From the NCBI RefSeq assembly GCF_039939195.1, contig NZ_JBDUUH010000008.1, positions 186,001 through 250,000 on the forward strand: DNA of 64,000 nt, in the 5' to 3' direction. Below the pieces are notes generated by a model, which saw only the letters and a list, made by a program, of their open reading frames with translations, was not told the origin of the DNA and made no database searches. Both the position numbers and the translations under genes were made by a program. Shown piece after piece: positions 52,421-61,380 of the stretch (positions are counted from its first letter, which is position 1; every line of letters begins with the position of its first letter). Origin of the DNA: Foliimonas ilicis (lineage in GTDB: Bacteria; Pseudomonadota; Alphaproteobacteria; Rhizobiales; Rhizobiaceae).

Positions 52421-52573
52421 CCCCCCTCTGTCCTGCCGGACATCTCCCCCACAGGTGGGGAGATCAGCCTTCATTTCTGATTTCGCCAATCTTCCGCGGT
52501 AGATGTTTAGCGCCGCGTAGGAACTGCTAATCTCCCCACCCGTGGGGGAGATGTCCGGCAGGACAGAGGGGGG
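52421..52573. repeat. Family A inverted repeat between convergent SAF oxidoreductase and proC
   Basis: Arms 52421-52464 and 52530-52573, 44 bases each, paired with a single CACAGG/CACGGG difference, loop 65 bases. It starts 40 bases after the oxidoreductase stop and ends 21 bases from the proC stop. Confidence 0.92.
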
Positions 52574-52594
52574 CGCGAAGGAACTCGGCTTATC

Positions 52595-53404
52595 CTACTT
52601 CCCCAACTCCACCGACCTCAACCGCGCAGCCTCCACCGCCTCCGTCACCAGATTTTTCAGCCGATCACCGCCCATCAAAACCTCAAGCGCCGCAGCCGTT
52701 GTGCCATTCGGGCTCGTCACCTGCTTGCGCAAAGTGGCGGGTTCTTCATCGCTTTCGGCGGCAAGAGAAGCTGCCCCATAAACAGTCTGCATAGCCAGCA
52801 GCTTGGCGGTCTCGCTCGGCAATCCGGCCTTTTCGCCAGCCGCCGTCAGGCATTCGATGAAGTGGAAAATATAGGCGGGGCCGGAGCCGGAAACGGCGGT
52901 TACGGCATCCATCAACGCTTCGTCTTCAATGAAGGCGACTTCGCCGCTTGTGGCCAGAAGTTCCTCGACGAATTTTCTGGTCGTGTCCTTCACATGGCCG
53001 TTCGTGAAGCCGACCATCATGCCCTTGCCGATTGCCGCTGGCGTGTTCGGCATGACGCGGATGATCGGGGTTTTGTTTCCCAGAATCTCCGAGAAAGTCG
53101 AAACCGGCGTGCCTGCCGCGACGCTGACGAATGTCGTGGAACCATTGCCGAGAGCAGCATAGCTCTGCGTCACATCGCGGATGACTTGCGGTTTGACGGC
53201 AAGCACGACCAGAAGCGGTTCACCGGAAAGGCTGGACGCATCCGCGCCGACTGCGCAGCCAAGCTTCTCGGCGCGCGCGCGCAACTCCGCGTTCGGCTCC
53301 ACAACAAGCACTTCGGATGGCTTGAGACTACCGGCTTTGAGCCAGCCGGCAAGCATCGCAAAACCCATATTGCCGCATCCGGCGAGCACAACTTTCAAAC
53401 TCAT
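52595..53404 (-). CDS. proC: Pyrroline-5-carboxylate reductase
   Basis: A 269-residue ProC making proline. NAD(P) site VVLAGCGNMGFAMLAGWL (residues 5-22), VKPQV near 73, GTPV, RVMPNTPAAIGKGM near 119 and the C-terminal signature TAVSGSGPAYIFHFIE near 164. ATG 53404. It is the distal gene after the metallophosphoesterase, 55 bases away on the same strand. Confidence 0.95.
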   Translation of the reverse strand: MSLKVVLAGCGNMGFAMLAGWLKAGSLKPSEVLVVEPNAELRARAEKLGCAVGADASSLSGEPLLVVLAVKPQVIRDVTQSYAALGNGSTTFVSVAAGTPVSTFSEILGNKTPIIRVMPNTPAAIGKGMMVGFTNGHVKDTTRKFVEELLATSGEVAFIEDEALMDAVTAVSGSGPAYIFHFIECLTAAGEKAGLPSETAKLLAMQTVYGAASLAAESDEEPATLRKQVTSPNGTTAAALEVLMGGDRLKNLVTEAVEAARLRSVELGK

Positions 53405-53459
53405 ATAGCCAGTCTCCATTTGGAGCTTGAATAGACCTTGGCGGAACGCCGGGGAAGGG

Positions 53460-54620
53460 TCAGCCGCGCGCAATCTTTTTGGTGAAGGCGTTGGTGAAGG
53501 TCACGCTGCCCTTGTCGTCGCCCGCTTCGCCCAGCACGACATCCATCGTGTCGCTGCCAATGTGGATCATCGCGAAGCCGCCCATGAAGGCCGCCTTGGG
53601 TTTGAAAACATCGAAACCTTCATGCTGGTAGACCATGGGCGTCGGGTGTTCGTGCCCGTGGCAAATGCCGATAATATTGTAGCCCTGCAAGGCGGCGAGC
53701 AGCGCCTGCTGCTCCTCCGGGCTCCACCAATGCGGCGCGCCGTCGCCCTGATGGTCGAATGTGTGGGTCGTCGTATTCCAGCGCTCGATGGAGAAATCGT
53801 CCCAGCCATAATGCTGGAAAAGGATCACCGGTCGCCCATCCCCGGCATAATCCTTCAGATCCTGCTTGAGCCAGTCGAGGCCGCTTATCGCGTCCTTGCG
53901 CGTATCGCCGCCGAAACGCTGCAACTGGATGAGATGCAGCCCGCCCCAATCCCACGAATAATTGTCGGAATCGACGTCGTAATTCGTGGCCGGGATCGGC
54001 GGTTTGAAAAACACGCTCGGCCGATGATTGATCTCGACATAATCGCGCATTTCGCGGCGATACCAATCCTGATGCGGCGGCGGGCCGTCTTGGTCGAGAT
54101 CGTGATTGCCAAGTCCCTCATAGACGGGAAAGTGGATGTGGTCCGGCCCGGTTCCTTGCTGATAGCGGCGGCTGAATTGCATGAGCTGCGTGCCTTCGCC
54201 GGGCTGCGCAACCTGTCCGCCGCCATCGTCGGTCATGTCGCCGCCGATCACCAGACCGAGCGGCCGTTGGATGCTTTTTCCGGCATTAACGAGGTTGCTC
54301 GGCTTGCCATCGATCATCGCGGGCCATTGCTGGTCGGGAAGGCCGTTCAGCGCGGTGATGTGACGAAGCAAATTCGCATCCGTCTTGCCTTCCTCTTCGC
54401 ATTTAGGGCTGAGGCCTTCGCCCATTCGGCAGGCGTGAATGTCGTTGGTGAAGAGGAATGTCGCATCGATCGGCGCGCGCTCCGTGTCCTGCTGGGCGAA
54501 GCTTTTCGGCACAAAGCCAAGCAGGCCCACGCCAAGCGAAGCCTTCAGCACAAAGCGCCGTGAAAACACGCCACGCAAAGGATTTCCTCCATCCTGATCA
54601 ATATTCAAGAATGGCTGCAT
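53460..54620 (-). CDS. Exported metallophosphoesterase
   Basis: A 386-residue calcineurin-like phosphoesterase. The N-terminus has a Tat-like signal (FSRRFVLKASLGVGLLGF, residues 19-36) ending near SFA. Metal ligands are FTNDIH, GGDMTDD, GLGNHD, FQHYGWDD and CHGHEH, so the active site looks complete. It is probably periplasmic and could act on a phosphodiester or phospho-lipid/glycan; the substrate is unknown. It starts 20 bases after the Wzy-like gene, so it may share the polysaccharide transcript. Confidence 0.85.
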   Translation of the reverse strand: MQPFLNIDQDGGNPLRGVFSRRFVLKASLGVGLLGFVPKSFAQQDTERAPIDATFLFTNDIHACRMGEGLSPKCEEEGKTDANLLRHITALNGLPDQQWPAMIDGKPSNLVNAGKSIQRPLGLVIGGDMTDDGGGQVAQPGEGTQLMQFSRRYQQGTGPDHIHFPVYEGLGNHDLDQDGPPPHQDWYRREMRDYVEINHRPSVFFKPPIPATNYDVDSDNYSWDWGGLHLIQLQRFGGDTRKDAISGLDWLKQDLKDYAGDGRPVILFQHYGWDDFSIERWNTTTHTFDHQGDGAPHWWSPEEQQALLAALQGYNIIGICHGHEHPTPMVYQHEGFDVFKPKAAFMGGFAMIHIGSDTMDVVLGEAGDDKGSVTFTNAFTKKIARG

Positions 54621-54640
54621 ATCTGCGCAATCGCAAGAGA

Positions 54641-55954
54641 TCAGGCTGGCTGTCGGGCCTTTATGGGAAAGCGCGCGGCAAGGCGCAGGCCGAATATGCT
54701 GAAGACGAAAAACAGCCAGACGGGATCGGCGCGGCGGAAGAAAAAGCTTTCCAGAAACGCGTTGAGCGCGGTGAAAAGCAGGATCATCATGAAGAAATCA
54801 CCGAGATAGACATTCTCCTTGCGCATCGGAATGCTCATGAAATCGCGCTGGGGAACGATGAGAAAGGTGACGATTGCGGTGAGAAGTGCGGGTATGCCCA
54901 TCGCAACGGCAATGTCGAGATAGCCATTATGGCCATGCACGATATTGCGCACGTCCCATGGCCGGTCGAAGGGCTGCGGCATGGAAAGAAGCAGCGGCGA
55001 GCCCCAGAAATTCTCCAGCCCGTAGCCCATCCATGGACGCCGCGCGATGAAATCGCCCGCAAACTCCCAGATCGTCGTACGCCCGGTAAAGGTCGGGTCT
55101 GAGAAATTGGCGAGCGCGAATTCCTTCATGGGTTCGATGAACACGCTGCCCAGTGTGGCCAGCGCGGTAACGATCAAGGCGAGCGAGAAGACGATTGGCG
55201 TCAGTATCCGCACGCCGCAGATGCCCGGCAGGGCGACGACGAGAATGGACACCGGCACGAGCGCGGCGGTCGTTTTCGAACCCGTATGGACCATGAAAAA
55301 CATGGCCATCAGGAAAAGTAGCGAACCAGAAATACGCCAGCCGCGGCGGAAAAGATAAAGCCCGCCAAAGCTCAGGCAGGCCATGATCGGCCCCGCGATG
55401 TTCTTATGCGTGAACACGCCGCGCCACAGCCCCGCATGCTGCGGTTCCGTGCCAGCCGTCGTGTGGATCGCCTCGTTCGGGAAGGCGGCCAGCCCGAAAT
55501 AACAGAGGGTCAGCACGATAAAGCCGGATGTGGCGATGACCGTCGAAAATGAGTCTGCATCGCGCGGCACGACGAGAACGGCAGTCATTGCCAGCATGCC
55601 GATCAGCGTGAAGGCGACCGCGCGCAGAGAGCCTGACGGGTCAGGCGTGTTGAGCGCGGAAAGCACGAAAAAGCCGAGCATAATCAGCCAGGGCAGACTG
55701 ATAAGCGCGGGCAGAACGCGCCGGTCGGCATAGGAGGCGAGCGCGAAGATGGAGAGGATACCGAGCGAACCGAAACCGAGCTGGTTTACGACATCGCCGC
55801 CGGTGGAAAGCGCGCCCATCGGCTGGAACGGGCGAAACGAAATCATGACCACGGTAAGCAGTATCGTGGCGATCGCGGTCGCAACGGCTGAGCGTGAGAA
55901 AACGCTGAAGACGGATCGGCGTTCAGTTCTTTTCAGGCTGGCGGTATTGCTCAT
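54641..55954 (-). CDS. O-antigen ligase/polymerase family (Wzy/ExoQ-like) membrane protein
   Basis: About 437 residues with 10-12 membrane helices and a large periplasmic loop with the Wzy_C signature: GLWRGVFTHKNIAGPIMA and GRTTIWEFAGDFI, then GYGLENFWG and HGHNGYLDIAVAMG. These resemble ExoQ-type exopolysaccharide polymerases. The start at 55954 follows GGAT at a suitable distance; ATG 55960 is two codons earlier. It overlaps the 3' end of the upstream glycosyltransferase by 32 bases. Confidence 0.85.
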   Translation of the reverse strand: MSNTASLKRTERRSVFSVFSRSAVATAIATILLTVVMISFRPFQPMGALSTGGDVVNQLGFGSLGILSIFALASYADRRVLPALISLPWLIMLGFFVLSALNTPDPSGSLRAVAFTLIGMLAMTAVLVVPRDADSFSTVIATSGFIVLTLCYFGLAAFPNEAIHTTAGTEPQHAGLWRGVFTHKNIAGPIMACLSFGGLYLFRRGWRISGSLLFLMAMFFMVHTGSKTTAALVPVSILVVALPGICGVRILTPIVFSLALIVTALATLGSVFIEPMKEFALANFSDPTFTGRTTIWEFAGDFIARRPWMGYGLENFWGSPLLLSMPQPFDRPWDVRNIVHGHNGYLDIAVAMGIPALLTAIVTFLIVPQRDFMSIPMRKENVYLGDFFMMILLFTALNAFLESFFFRRADPVWLFFVFSIFGLRLAARFPIKARQPA

Positions 55955-56921
55955 TGGCATATCCGAATTCGGCCAGCACACGGCCCAAAGCCACGTAGAT
56001 GGGATAAAGCGCGTTCGTCAAGGAACCCGTTCGCGCAAGACGCATCACGGCGCGAACTGGCGAGGCCGCAAGCAGCGCCAGGCTTTTCAGAAAAACCCGC
56101 ATACCGGCGAAAGGCGTGCCGGCACGGCGCTTCTTTTCGACCAGCGTCGAAATCACGCCGTTGCGCAGCGATCTGGCGCGTATCCAGTCCGCCTCGACGC
56201 GGCGCGCAGGCACTGTTTCATAGACCGGAGCCTCAGTGCACCAAGCGAGCTTAAAGCCCTTTTGGGACGAGCGGCTCAAGAAATCGGAATCGCCGCCGCC
56301 CATGAAATTGAACCGCAGATCGAGATAGGGCGCACCCATCGCGTTCAGCACATGACGGCCGATCAGCAGATTTCCCGACGAATAAAGCGCGCGAACTATC
56401 CCGCTTTCCGTGTAGGGCGGCGCGAAAACGGGATGCGTGGCCCATTTTTCGTGAGATTTTTCGGCAAAAACCGGAATTTGCGGCCCGCCTACAATATCCG
56501 CGCCCAGCGTCTCGGCTGTCGTGCACATTCGTTCCAGCCATAGCTCATCGGCGAGTTCGTCATCGTCGATCACCAGCAGGTGACGAAAGTTCGGGAAGTG
56601 CAGGACCGCCGTCTGCCAGCCCGCATTGTAGGCGCTGCAATTGCCGCGTTCATGCGCGATGATAACCATCCCCGACAGCGCGGAGCGTTCGAAAACCGGG
56701 AGTGCGGCCGCCGCACCTTCGCGCTTTTCGTCCTCGTTTTCCATGACGATCACGGCAAAACGCCGCGCGGTCTTCTGGTTCTGAAGCGAATTCAGGGTGG
56801 CCAGAAGCTGTTCGGGACGGCGAAATGTCGGCACCGTCACAACGGCATCGATCGTCTCCGGCGCAAGATCGGGCGAGCGGCCGGCAAGGGAAATCGAATT
56901 GTCTGTCGGCGTGGAATTCAT
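55923..56921 (-). CDS. Glycosyltransferase family 2
   Basis: About 332 residues. The GT-A fold is shown by VTVPTFRRPEQLLATLNSL near residue 30, the NCSAYNAGW nucleotide-sugar region and a DDDE metal site (LLVIDDDELAD near 117). A second conserved block is FNFMGGGDSDFLSRS. ATG 56921 has GGAAG upstream; ATG 56933 is four codons earlier. It is the first gene of the minus-strand half of the polysaccharide locus and is divergent from the GT4 gene. Confidence 0.87.
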   Translation of the reverse strand: MNSTPTDNSISLAGRSPDLAPETIDAVVTVPTFRRPEQLLATLNSLQNQKTARRFAVIVMENEDEKREGAAAALPVFERSALSGMVIIAHERGNCSAYNAGWQTAVLHFPNFRHLLVIDDDELADELWLERMCTTAETLGADIVGGPQIPVFAEKSHEKWATHPVFAPPYTESGIVRALYSSGNLLIGRHVLNAMGAPYLDLRFNFMGGGDSDFLSRSSQKGFKLAWCTEAPVYETVPARRVEADWIRARSLRNGVISTLVEKKRRAGTPFAGMRVFLKSLALLAASPVRAVMRLARTGSLTNALYPIYVALGRVLAEFGYANEQYRQPEKN

Positions 56922-57073
56922 GCTTGCTTCCATGGATCGCCAAGGAGATTTAGCGGCTTGTCGATAAGGCTTCGTTAAACAGTTCTGCCGAATGCCGCGC
57001 GTTATCTTTGCCCGCAGCCAGGATTTAATCTTGAATTCATTGCCTTTTGGTATGTAGCGCGCAAGGGAAACCA

Positions 57074-58249
57074 ATGCGCCTGTTGTTTGCCACCTCGATC
57101 GTGCCCGACGGTAATTCGGGTTCGGGCTATGAGATCGCCAACGCGATCATCATCGATGCGTTGCTGCGCGCCGGTGCGGACGTGACCGTTATGGGCTTTG
57201 CCTGGCCGGGCAACGCGCCGTCCAATCCGCAAAAAACCATCCTGCTCGGCGAAATCGATGTGCGGACGGAAAGTGCGTCGCCGCTGCAGAAAATCCGCTG
57301 GCTCGCCAAAGCCGTTCTGTCGGGCCTGACCTTTGCCTCGGCAAAGCTGCGGACCGTAAATGACGAAACGGTACGCAATGCGATTGAAAAAGCCGGTCCT
57401 TTTGACGGTTATGTGCTGAATTCGGTTCAGTTTGCAGCAGCGTTTGAAAAAGTTCTGGCGGACAACCCCTCGATTTTTGTTGCGCACAATGTTGAGCATC
57501 GCTCGGCGGCGGAAAATGCGGAAGCCGCACAGGGTGGCTTTCAGCGTTTCCTGTTTCGCCGTGAAGCGCGCCTTTTGAAGACGATAGAAAAACGGCTCTG
57601 CGACCGCGCGAAATTCGTATTCACGCTGGCCGAGGAGGATCGCACAGCGCTTGGCGTGGCAAGTGCGGACAAATCCGCAGCATTGCCCCTGGTTACGCAG
57701 ACAGTTCCGCCGCCAAAGCTCGAAGCGCGCCGAATTGACTGTGACGCGGCTTTGATCGGCACCTGGACATGGCAGCCGAACCGCATCGGGCTGGAATGGT
57801 TTCTGGAAAAGATCGTGCCGCTTCTGCCCGCCGATTTCCGCATCCGCATTGCAGGACATATGCCGTCAGGCGTGACATCGGATCATCCGGGCGTCAAATT
57901 CGTCGGGCGCGTTCCCGATGCCCAGGAATTCGTGCGCGGCGCGGCGGTTATTCCGCTCATCAGCACCGCCGGTACGGGCGTTCAATTGAAAACTATCGAG
58001 ACGTTCGAACTCGGTCTGCCATCGGTCGCGACAAAAAACTCGCTTCGCGGTATCGATCATCTGCCTGAAAATTGTATCGTGACGGATGAGCCGGTGGAAT
58101 TTGCGCGCGCGCTGGTGAAATTCGCGAGGGGCGAGATGGCGGATGTCGATGGCTCGGATTTCTACGACAACCAGCGCCGGGCGCTGGATGCGGGGATTCG
58201 TGCGGGCCTCGACAAAATCCGCTCCGGCGACGAAAGTGTCGCCACATGA
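57074..58249 (+). CDS. Glycosyltransferase (GT4/GT1 clade)
   Basis: A 391-residue GT-B-fold transferase. The N-terminal half starts MRLLFATSIVPDGNSGSGYE, with the acceptor-side VAHNVEHRSAAENAE near 140; the C-terminal half has the nucleotide-sugar domain GTWTWQPNRIGLEWFLEKI, VGRVPDAQEFV and VPLISTAGTGVQLKTIET-like segments. ATG 57074 follows AAGGGAAA. It overlaps the next gene by four bases. Confidence 0.87.
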   Translation: MRLLFATSIVPDGNSGSGYEIANAIIIDALLRAGADVTVMGFAWPGNAPSNPQKTILLGEIDVRTESASPLQKIRWLAKAVLSGLTFASAKLRTVNDETVRNAIEKAGPFDGYVLNSVQFAAAFEKVLADNPSIFVAHNVEHRSAAENAEAAQGGFQRFLFRREARLLKTIEKRLCDRAKFVFTLAEEDRTALGVASADKSAALPLVTQTVPPPKLEARRIDCDAALIGTWTWQPNRIGLEWFLEKIVPLLPADFRIRIAGHMPSGVTSDHPGVKFVGRVPDAQEFVRGAAVIPLISTAGTGVQLKTIETFELGLPSVATKNSLRGIDHLPENCIVTDEPVEFARALVKFARGEMADVDGSDFYDNQRRALDAGIRAGLDKIRSGDESVAT

Positions 58250-59022
58250 ACAATCAGACTCTCATTGCCACGACCGTCGAGACAAAGACCATACTGGGCA
58301 TTCCGGTCGCGAGCCTTGAATGGGAGGCGGCGATCGACCTGCTCAAGCTGAAGCTGGCCGGTCGCGACTTCACCAAGGTAAGTTTTCTCAATGCGCATAA
58401 TGCCAATCTTGCGCATACCGATCCGGCTTTTGCCGAAGCGCTGAAAAAATTTCTCGTCCTTGCCGATGGCATCGGAGTCGATATTGCCGCGAAAATTCTC
58501 TATGGCGCGCCGTTTCCGGCAAATCTGAATGGCACGGATTTTGTTCCGGTTTTCCTGCGCGCCGTTCCGCAATCGTTACATGTCGGCCTGATCGGCGCGA
58601 CACGGCAAAATGCGGATGAAGCCGCAAAAAAGCTGCTGGCGCTGGCGCCGCAACACACATTCACCGTGATTCACGATGGCTTCTTTTCGCCCGGAGAGGA
58701 GCCGGAAATCCTGAAATCCATCGAGGATTTGCGACCAGACATTCTGCTGGTGGCAATGGGCGTGCCGCGTCAGGAATTGTGGATCGCCAGCAACCTCGAT
58801 GAGCGCCATTGCACCTTGCCGATCGCGGTAGGTGCGCTGCTCGATTTCTTGAGCGGCGCCGTGCCGCGCGCGCCGGGCTGGGTGCGACAGCTCAGGCTCG
58901 AATGGGTATTCCGCCTGGCGCTGGAACCCGGCCGACTGTGGCGGCGCTATATTCTCGGCAACCCGCTGTTTCTGGCGCGCGTCATCGGACAGAAGCTTTC
59001 GCAAGGCGCGAAGGTATCGTGA
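58246..59022 (+). CDS. WecG/TagA/CpsF family glycosyltransferase
   Basis: A 258-residue GT26 enzyme. The family core is LNAHNANLAHTDPAFAEALK, DGIGVDIAAKILYG, NGTDFVP (about residue 88), LIGAT, and GVPRQELWI (about 172). Members transfer N-acetylmannosamine-type sugars to lipid-linked GlcNAc in teichoic, enterobacterial common antigen and exopolysaccharide synthesis. It is coupled to the upstream GT4 gene by an ATGA overlap and to the next gene by GTGA. Confidence 0.92.
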   Translation: MNNQTLIATTVETKTILGIPVASLEWEAAIDLLKLKLAGRDFTKVSFLNAHNANLAHTDPAFAEALKKFLVLADGIGVDIAAKILYGAPFPANLNGTDFVPVFLRAVPQSLHVGLIGATRQNADEAAKKLLALAPQHTFTVIHDGFFSPGEEPEILKSIEDLRPDILLVAMGVPRQELWIASNLDERHCTLPIAVGALLDFLSGAVPRAPGWVRQLRLEWVFRLALEPGRLWRRYILGNPLFLARVIGQKLSQGAKVS

Positions 59023-59891
59023 CGGTCGCTTGCGCCATCGTAACGGCAAGTTATGCGCCGGATCTGGAGCGCTGCAGGCTGCTTTGCGAGACGATGGACC
59101 GCCATGTCGAAGGTTGGTCGCATCACTACATTCTGGTCGAGCATCGCGATGTCGCCCTGTTCCGCCAACTTGAAGGGCCGCGCCGCAAGATTATCGACGA
59201 GCGCGATCTGCTGCCGGGCTGGCTTCATGCGATAAGCGATCCGTCGAGCCTGTTTCGCAGGCGTATCTGGCTGAGCATGCGAACGCAGCCCATGCGCGGC
59301 TGGCATGTGCAACAGCTTCGGCGCATCGCGATTGCCGCGCATGTACCGGAAAAAATCCTGATCTATTGCGATTCGGATATGGTCTTTCTCAAAGCGTTCG
59401 ATTGCGCGGTCTTTTCGCGCGGCGACGATGTCAGGCTCTTCCGCAAGGACGGAGAGCTTTTTGAAGGCGTCCAAGCCGATCATCGCGACTGGTATCGCAA
59501 TGCGGGCCGCGCGCTCGGTATTCCGGGCCACGCGCAGGCCGCGCATGGCTACATCTCGACGCTGATCGCATGGCGCAGCGAGAGTGTGATCGATATGTGC
59601 AGGCACATCGAGGATTTGCACTCAAAACATTGGGTCGAAGTCATCGGCTCGGCACGGAAATTCTCCGAATGCGTGCTCTATGGACGCTTCGTGGACGAGG
59701 TGCAGGGCGGTGCCCATCACTTCCACGCATCCGAGGAATTCTGCCGGGTGCTTTGGTACGGCAAGTCGCCGAGCGACGATGAATTCCGTGCCTTCGTCGC
59801 GGGTATGTCGCCGGAGCAGGTCGCCGTCGGCATGCAATCTTTTCTCGGCATGGACGTCGAGCGGCTGCGCGGGTTGATCAAGAAGCTCTGA
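59019..59891 (+). CDS. DUF6492-type putative glycosyltransferase
   Basis: A 290-residue protein starting VTVACAIVTASYAPDLERC. It has a GT-A-like metal site CDSDMVFL near residue 126 and a conserved HGYISTLIAWRSE block, as in the DUF6492 family. The start is GTG 59019, overlapping the upstream TGA; the frame is open further upstream but only inside the previous gene. It is the last gene of the plus-strand triad and abuts the convergent flippase gene with no gap. Activity is inferred from the motif and the locus. Confidence 0.78.
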   Translation: MTVACAIVTASYAPDLERCRLLCETMDRHVEGWSHHYILVEHRDVALFRQLEGPRRKIIDERDLLPGWLHAISDPSSLFRRRIWLSMRTQPMRGWHVQQLRRIAIAAHVPEKILIYCDSDMVFLKAFDCAVFSRGDDVRLFRKDGELFEGVQADHRDWYRNAGRALGIPGHAQAAHGYISTLIAWRSESVIDMCRHIEDLHSKHWVEVIGSARKFSECVLYGRFVDEVQGGAHHFHASEEFCRVLWYGKSPSDDEFRAFVAGMSPEQVAVGMQSFLGMDVERLRGLIKKL

Positions 59892-61169
59892 TCAGATCGG
59901 CTTCGCCGGACGGCGCAGCGCGGAATAGGTCAGCAGCGCGGAGCCGGCATAGAGGATCACGAACATCCAGTTCAGCGCCATGATCAGCCCCGCCTCGTCA
60001 AACCCGCGATAGAGCAGGATGGAGAGCAGAACGCCCTTCATGGCCGCGAGAAATGCAAGGTTTCCGGCGCGCAGAAGTGTCTGGCCGCGGGCGAAAAGCA
60101 ACTCTGCCTGATACTCGACGAGATTGCGCAATCCCGGCACCAGCAGCGCCAGCATGAGCAATGGGGCAGCCTGCGAAACATTCGCGCCGAGAAGCGTCGG
60201 GAAGAAATGCAGGATGACTGCTAGCGTAATGAATGCAGCCGAGGAAACGAGGAAAATCCCGCTCTCGATCATTGCTTTGATCTTGAATTTCTCCAGCAAT
60301 TGTGGGGCGCGCATCATGCGCTGCACGAGCATCATGGAGAAGGTGCGGATCGGAATTGCAGTCAAATCCACCAGTCGCATGATGATCGCATAGATACCCG
60401 CGAGATGCGGCCCGCCGATTGCCAGAACCAGCAGCTTGTCGAATTCCATTTGCAGGTAGAACAGGATTTCGGCACCGGCGACATAGATCGAGTCCATCAG
60501 CCGTCGCCAGTAAAGCGGTGTGCGCAGGCGAAGTCGCTGGCGCGGATAGAAGAACATCAGCGCCACGAGCAGGCAGACGGCATTCGCGCCGATGTAGAAT
60601 TCGGCCCAGACTTCCAGCGTTCTTGTCGGCCAGAACACGAACAGCATCGCCGCAGAGGCTCTTATGATCGAGCCGAGTATGGTCATGGTCGCTGCACGCC
60701 CGAAACGGCCGAGGCCGTTATTGACGATCAGCACGACTTCCATGGGGCGCCAGAGCAATGCCTCGGCAAAGACGATCAAGGCGAAAACGAACAGTGCCAG
60801 CTCATGCGAGAAGAACAGCCGGTGAACCAGCAGCGACGCCAAAATCAGCAGGGGCAGAGACAGGATCGCGAGCAGCAGAAAGCCTGCGGTGAATGTGCCG
60901 ATCAGCCTTGGACGGATCGTTGCCGTACGGTAGAGCGCCGATATGAAGCCGAAGGAGAGAATGCGCGACAAAAGAACGCCCGCCGCCGAAGCCGTGGCGA
61001 ACAGGCCGAAATCCGCGATGGACAAAGTATTGGCGAGCGCGACGAAGTAAACCAGCGAAAAGACGAGACGCCCGGCCGCGCCGCTGACTGCCGAAAAATA
61101 GTCGTGCAGAAGCTTGCGCTGTGTGGAAATCAGCGCTGTCAGTCTCGTCAATGGGCTGCTTCTCGCCAT
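59892..61169 (-). CDS. Polysaccharide flippase (Wzx-like, MOP superfamily)
   Basis: About 425 residues with around 12 membrane helices and the even charge pattern of O-unit/EPS flippases (FSLVYFVALANTLSIADFGLFATASAAG near the N terminus, the usual adaptation of the Wzx first and second helices). ATG 61169 is used; a TTG further upstream at 61211 is possible. It likely moves the lipid-linked repeat unit made by the neighbouring transferases. It is divergent from the GumC-like gene across a 211-bp control region. Confidence 0.85.
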   Translation of the reverse strand: MARSSPLTRLTALISTQRKLLHDYFSAVSGAAGRLVFSLVYFVALANTLSIADFGLFATASAAGVLLSRILSFGFISALYRTATIRPRLIGTFTAGFLLLAILSLPLLILASLLVHRLFFSHELALFVFALIVFAEALLWRPMEVVLIVNNGLGRFGRAATMTILGSIIRASAAMLFVFWPTRTLEVWAEFYIGANAVCLLVALMFFYPRQRLRLRTPLYWRRLMDSIYVAGAEILFYLQMEFDKLLVLAIGGPHLAGIYAIIMRLVDLTAIPIRTFSMMLVQRMMRAPQLLEKFKIKAMIESGIFLVSSAAFITLAVILHFFPTLLGANVSQAAPLLMLALLVPGLRNLVEYQAELLFARGQTLLRAGNLAFLAAMKGVLLSILLYRGFDEAGLIMALNWMFVILYAGSALLTYSALRRPAKPI

Positions 61170-61217
61170 CCTGTTGATCTGCTTGCGGTTTTCAGACGTT
61201 CTAGCAGGCAATGCTTA

Positions 61218-61283
61218 ATGGCCGGTTCCGCCGGAGCCGGCAGGCCGATGACGTCGGAAATACAACCGGGATCAACCGGCCAT
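61218..61283. promoter_or_regulatory. Inverted repeat in the flippase/GumC divergent promoter region
   Basis: ATGGCCGGTT (61218-61227) and AACCGGCCAT (61274-61283) are perfect reverse complements, 46 bases apart, between divergent polysaccharide genes. A second short pair, CAACC...GGTTG, overlaps the right arm. It could be a looped operator. No known box is recognised. Confidence 0.4.
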
Positions 61284-61380
61284 GGGTTGTGATATTAACG
61301 CTTTGTTTCCCATGTTTCTTTAGTTTGGCTTAGTATTCCGCAGATCGATTCCGTTTTTGCCCGAAAGAACGAAGCCCGCA

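Noticed and set aside
12687..52573. Families A-C as a CRISPR array
   Set aside because: The repeats are inverted pairs, dispersed at different loci, without regularly spaced direct repeats or cas genes.
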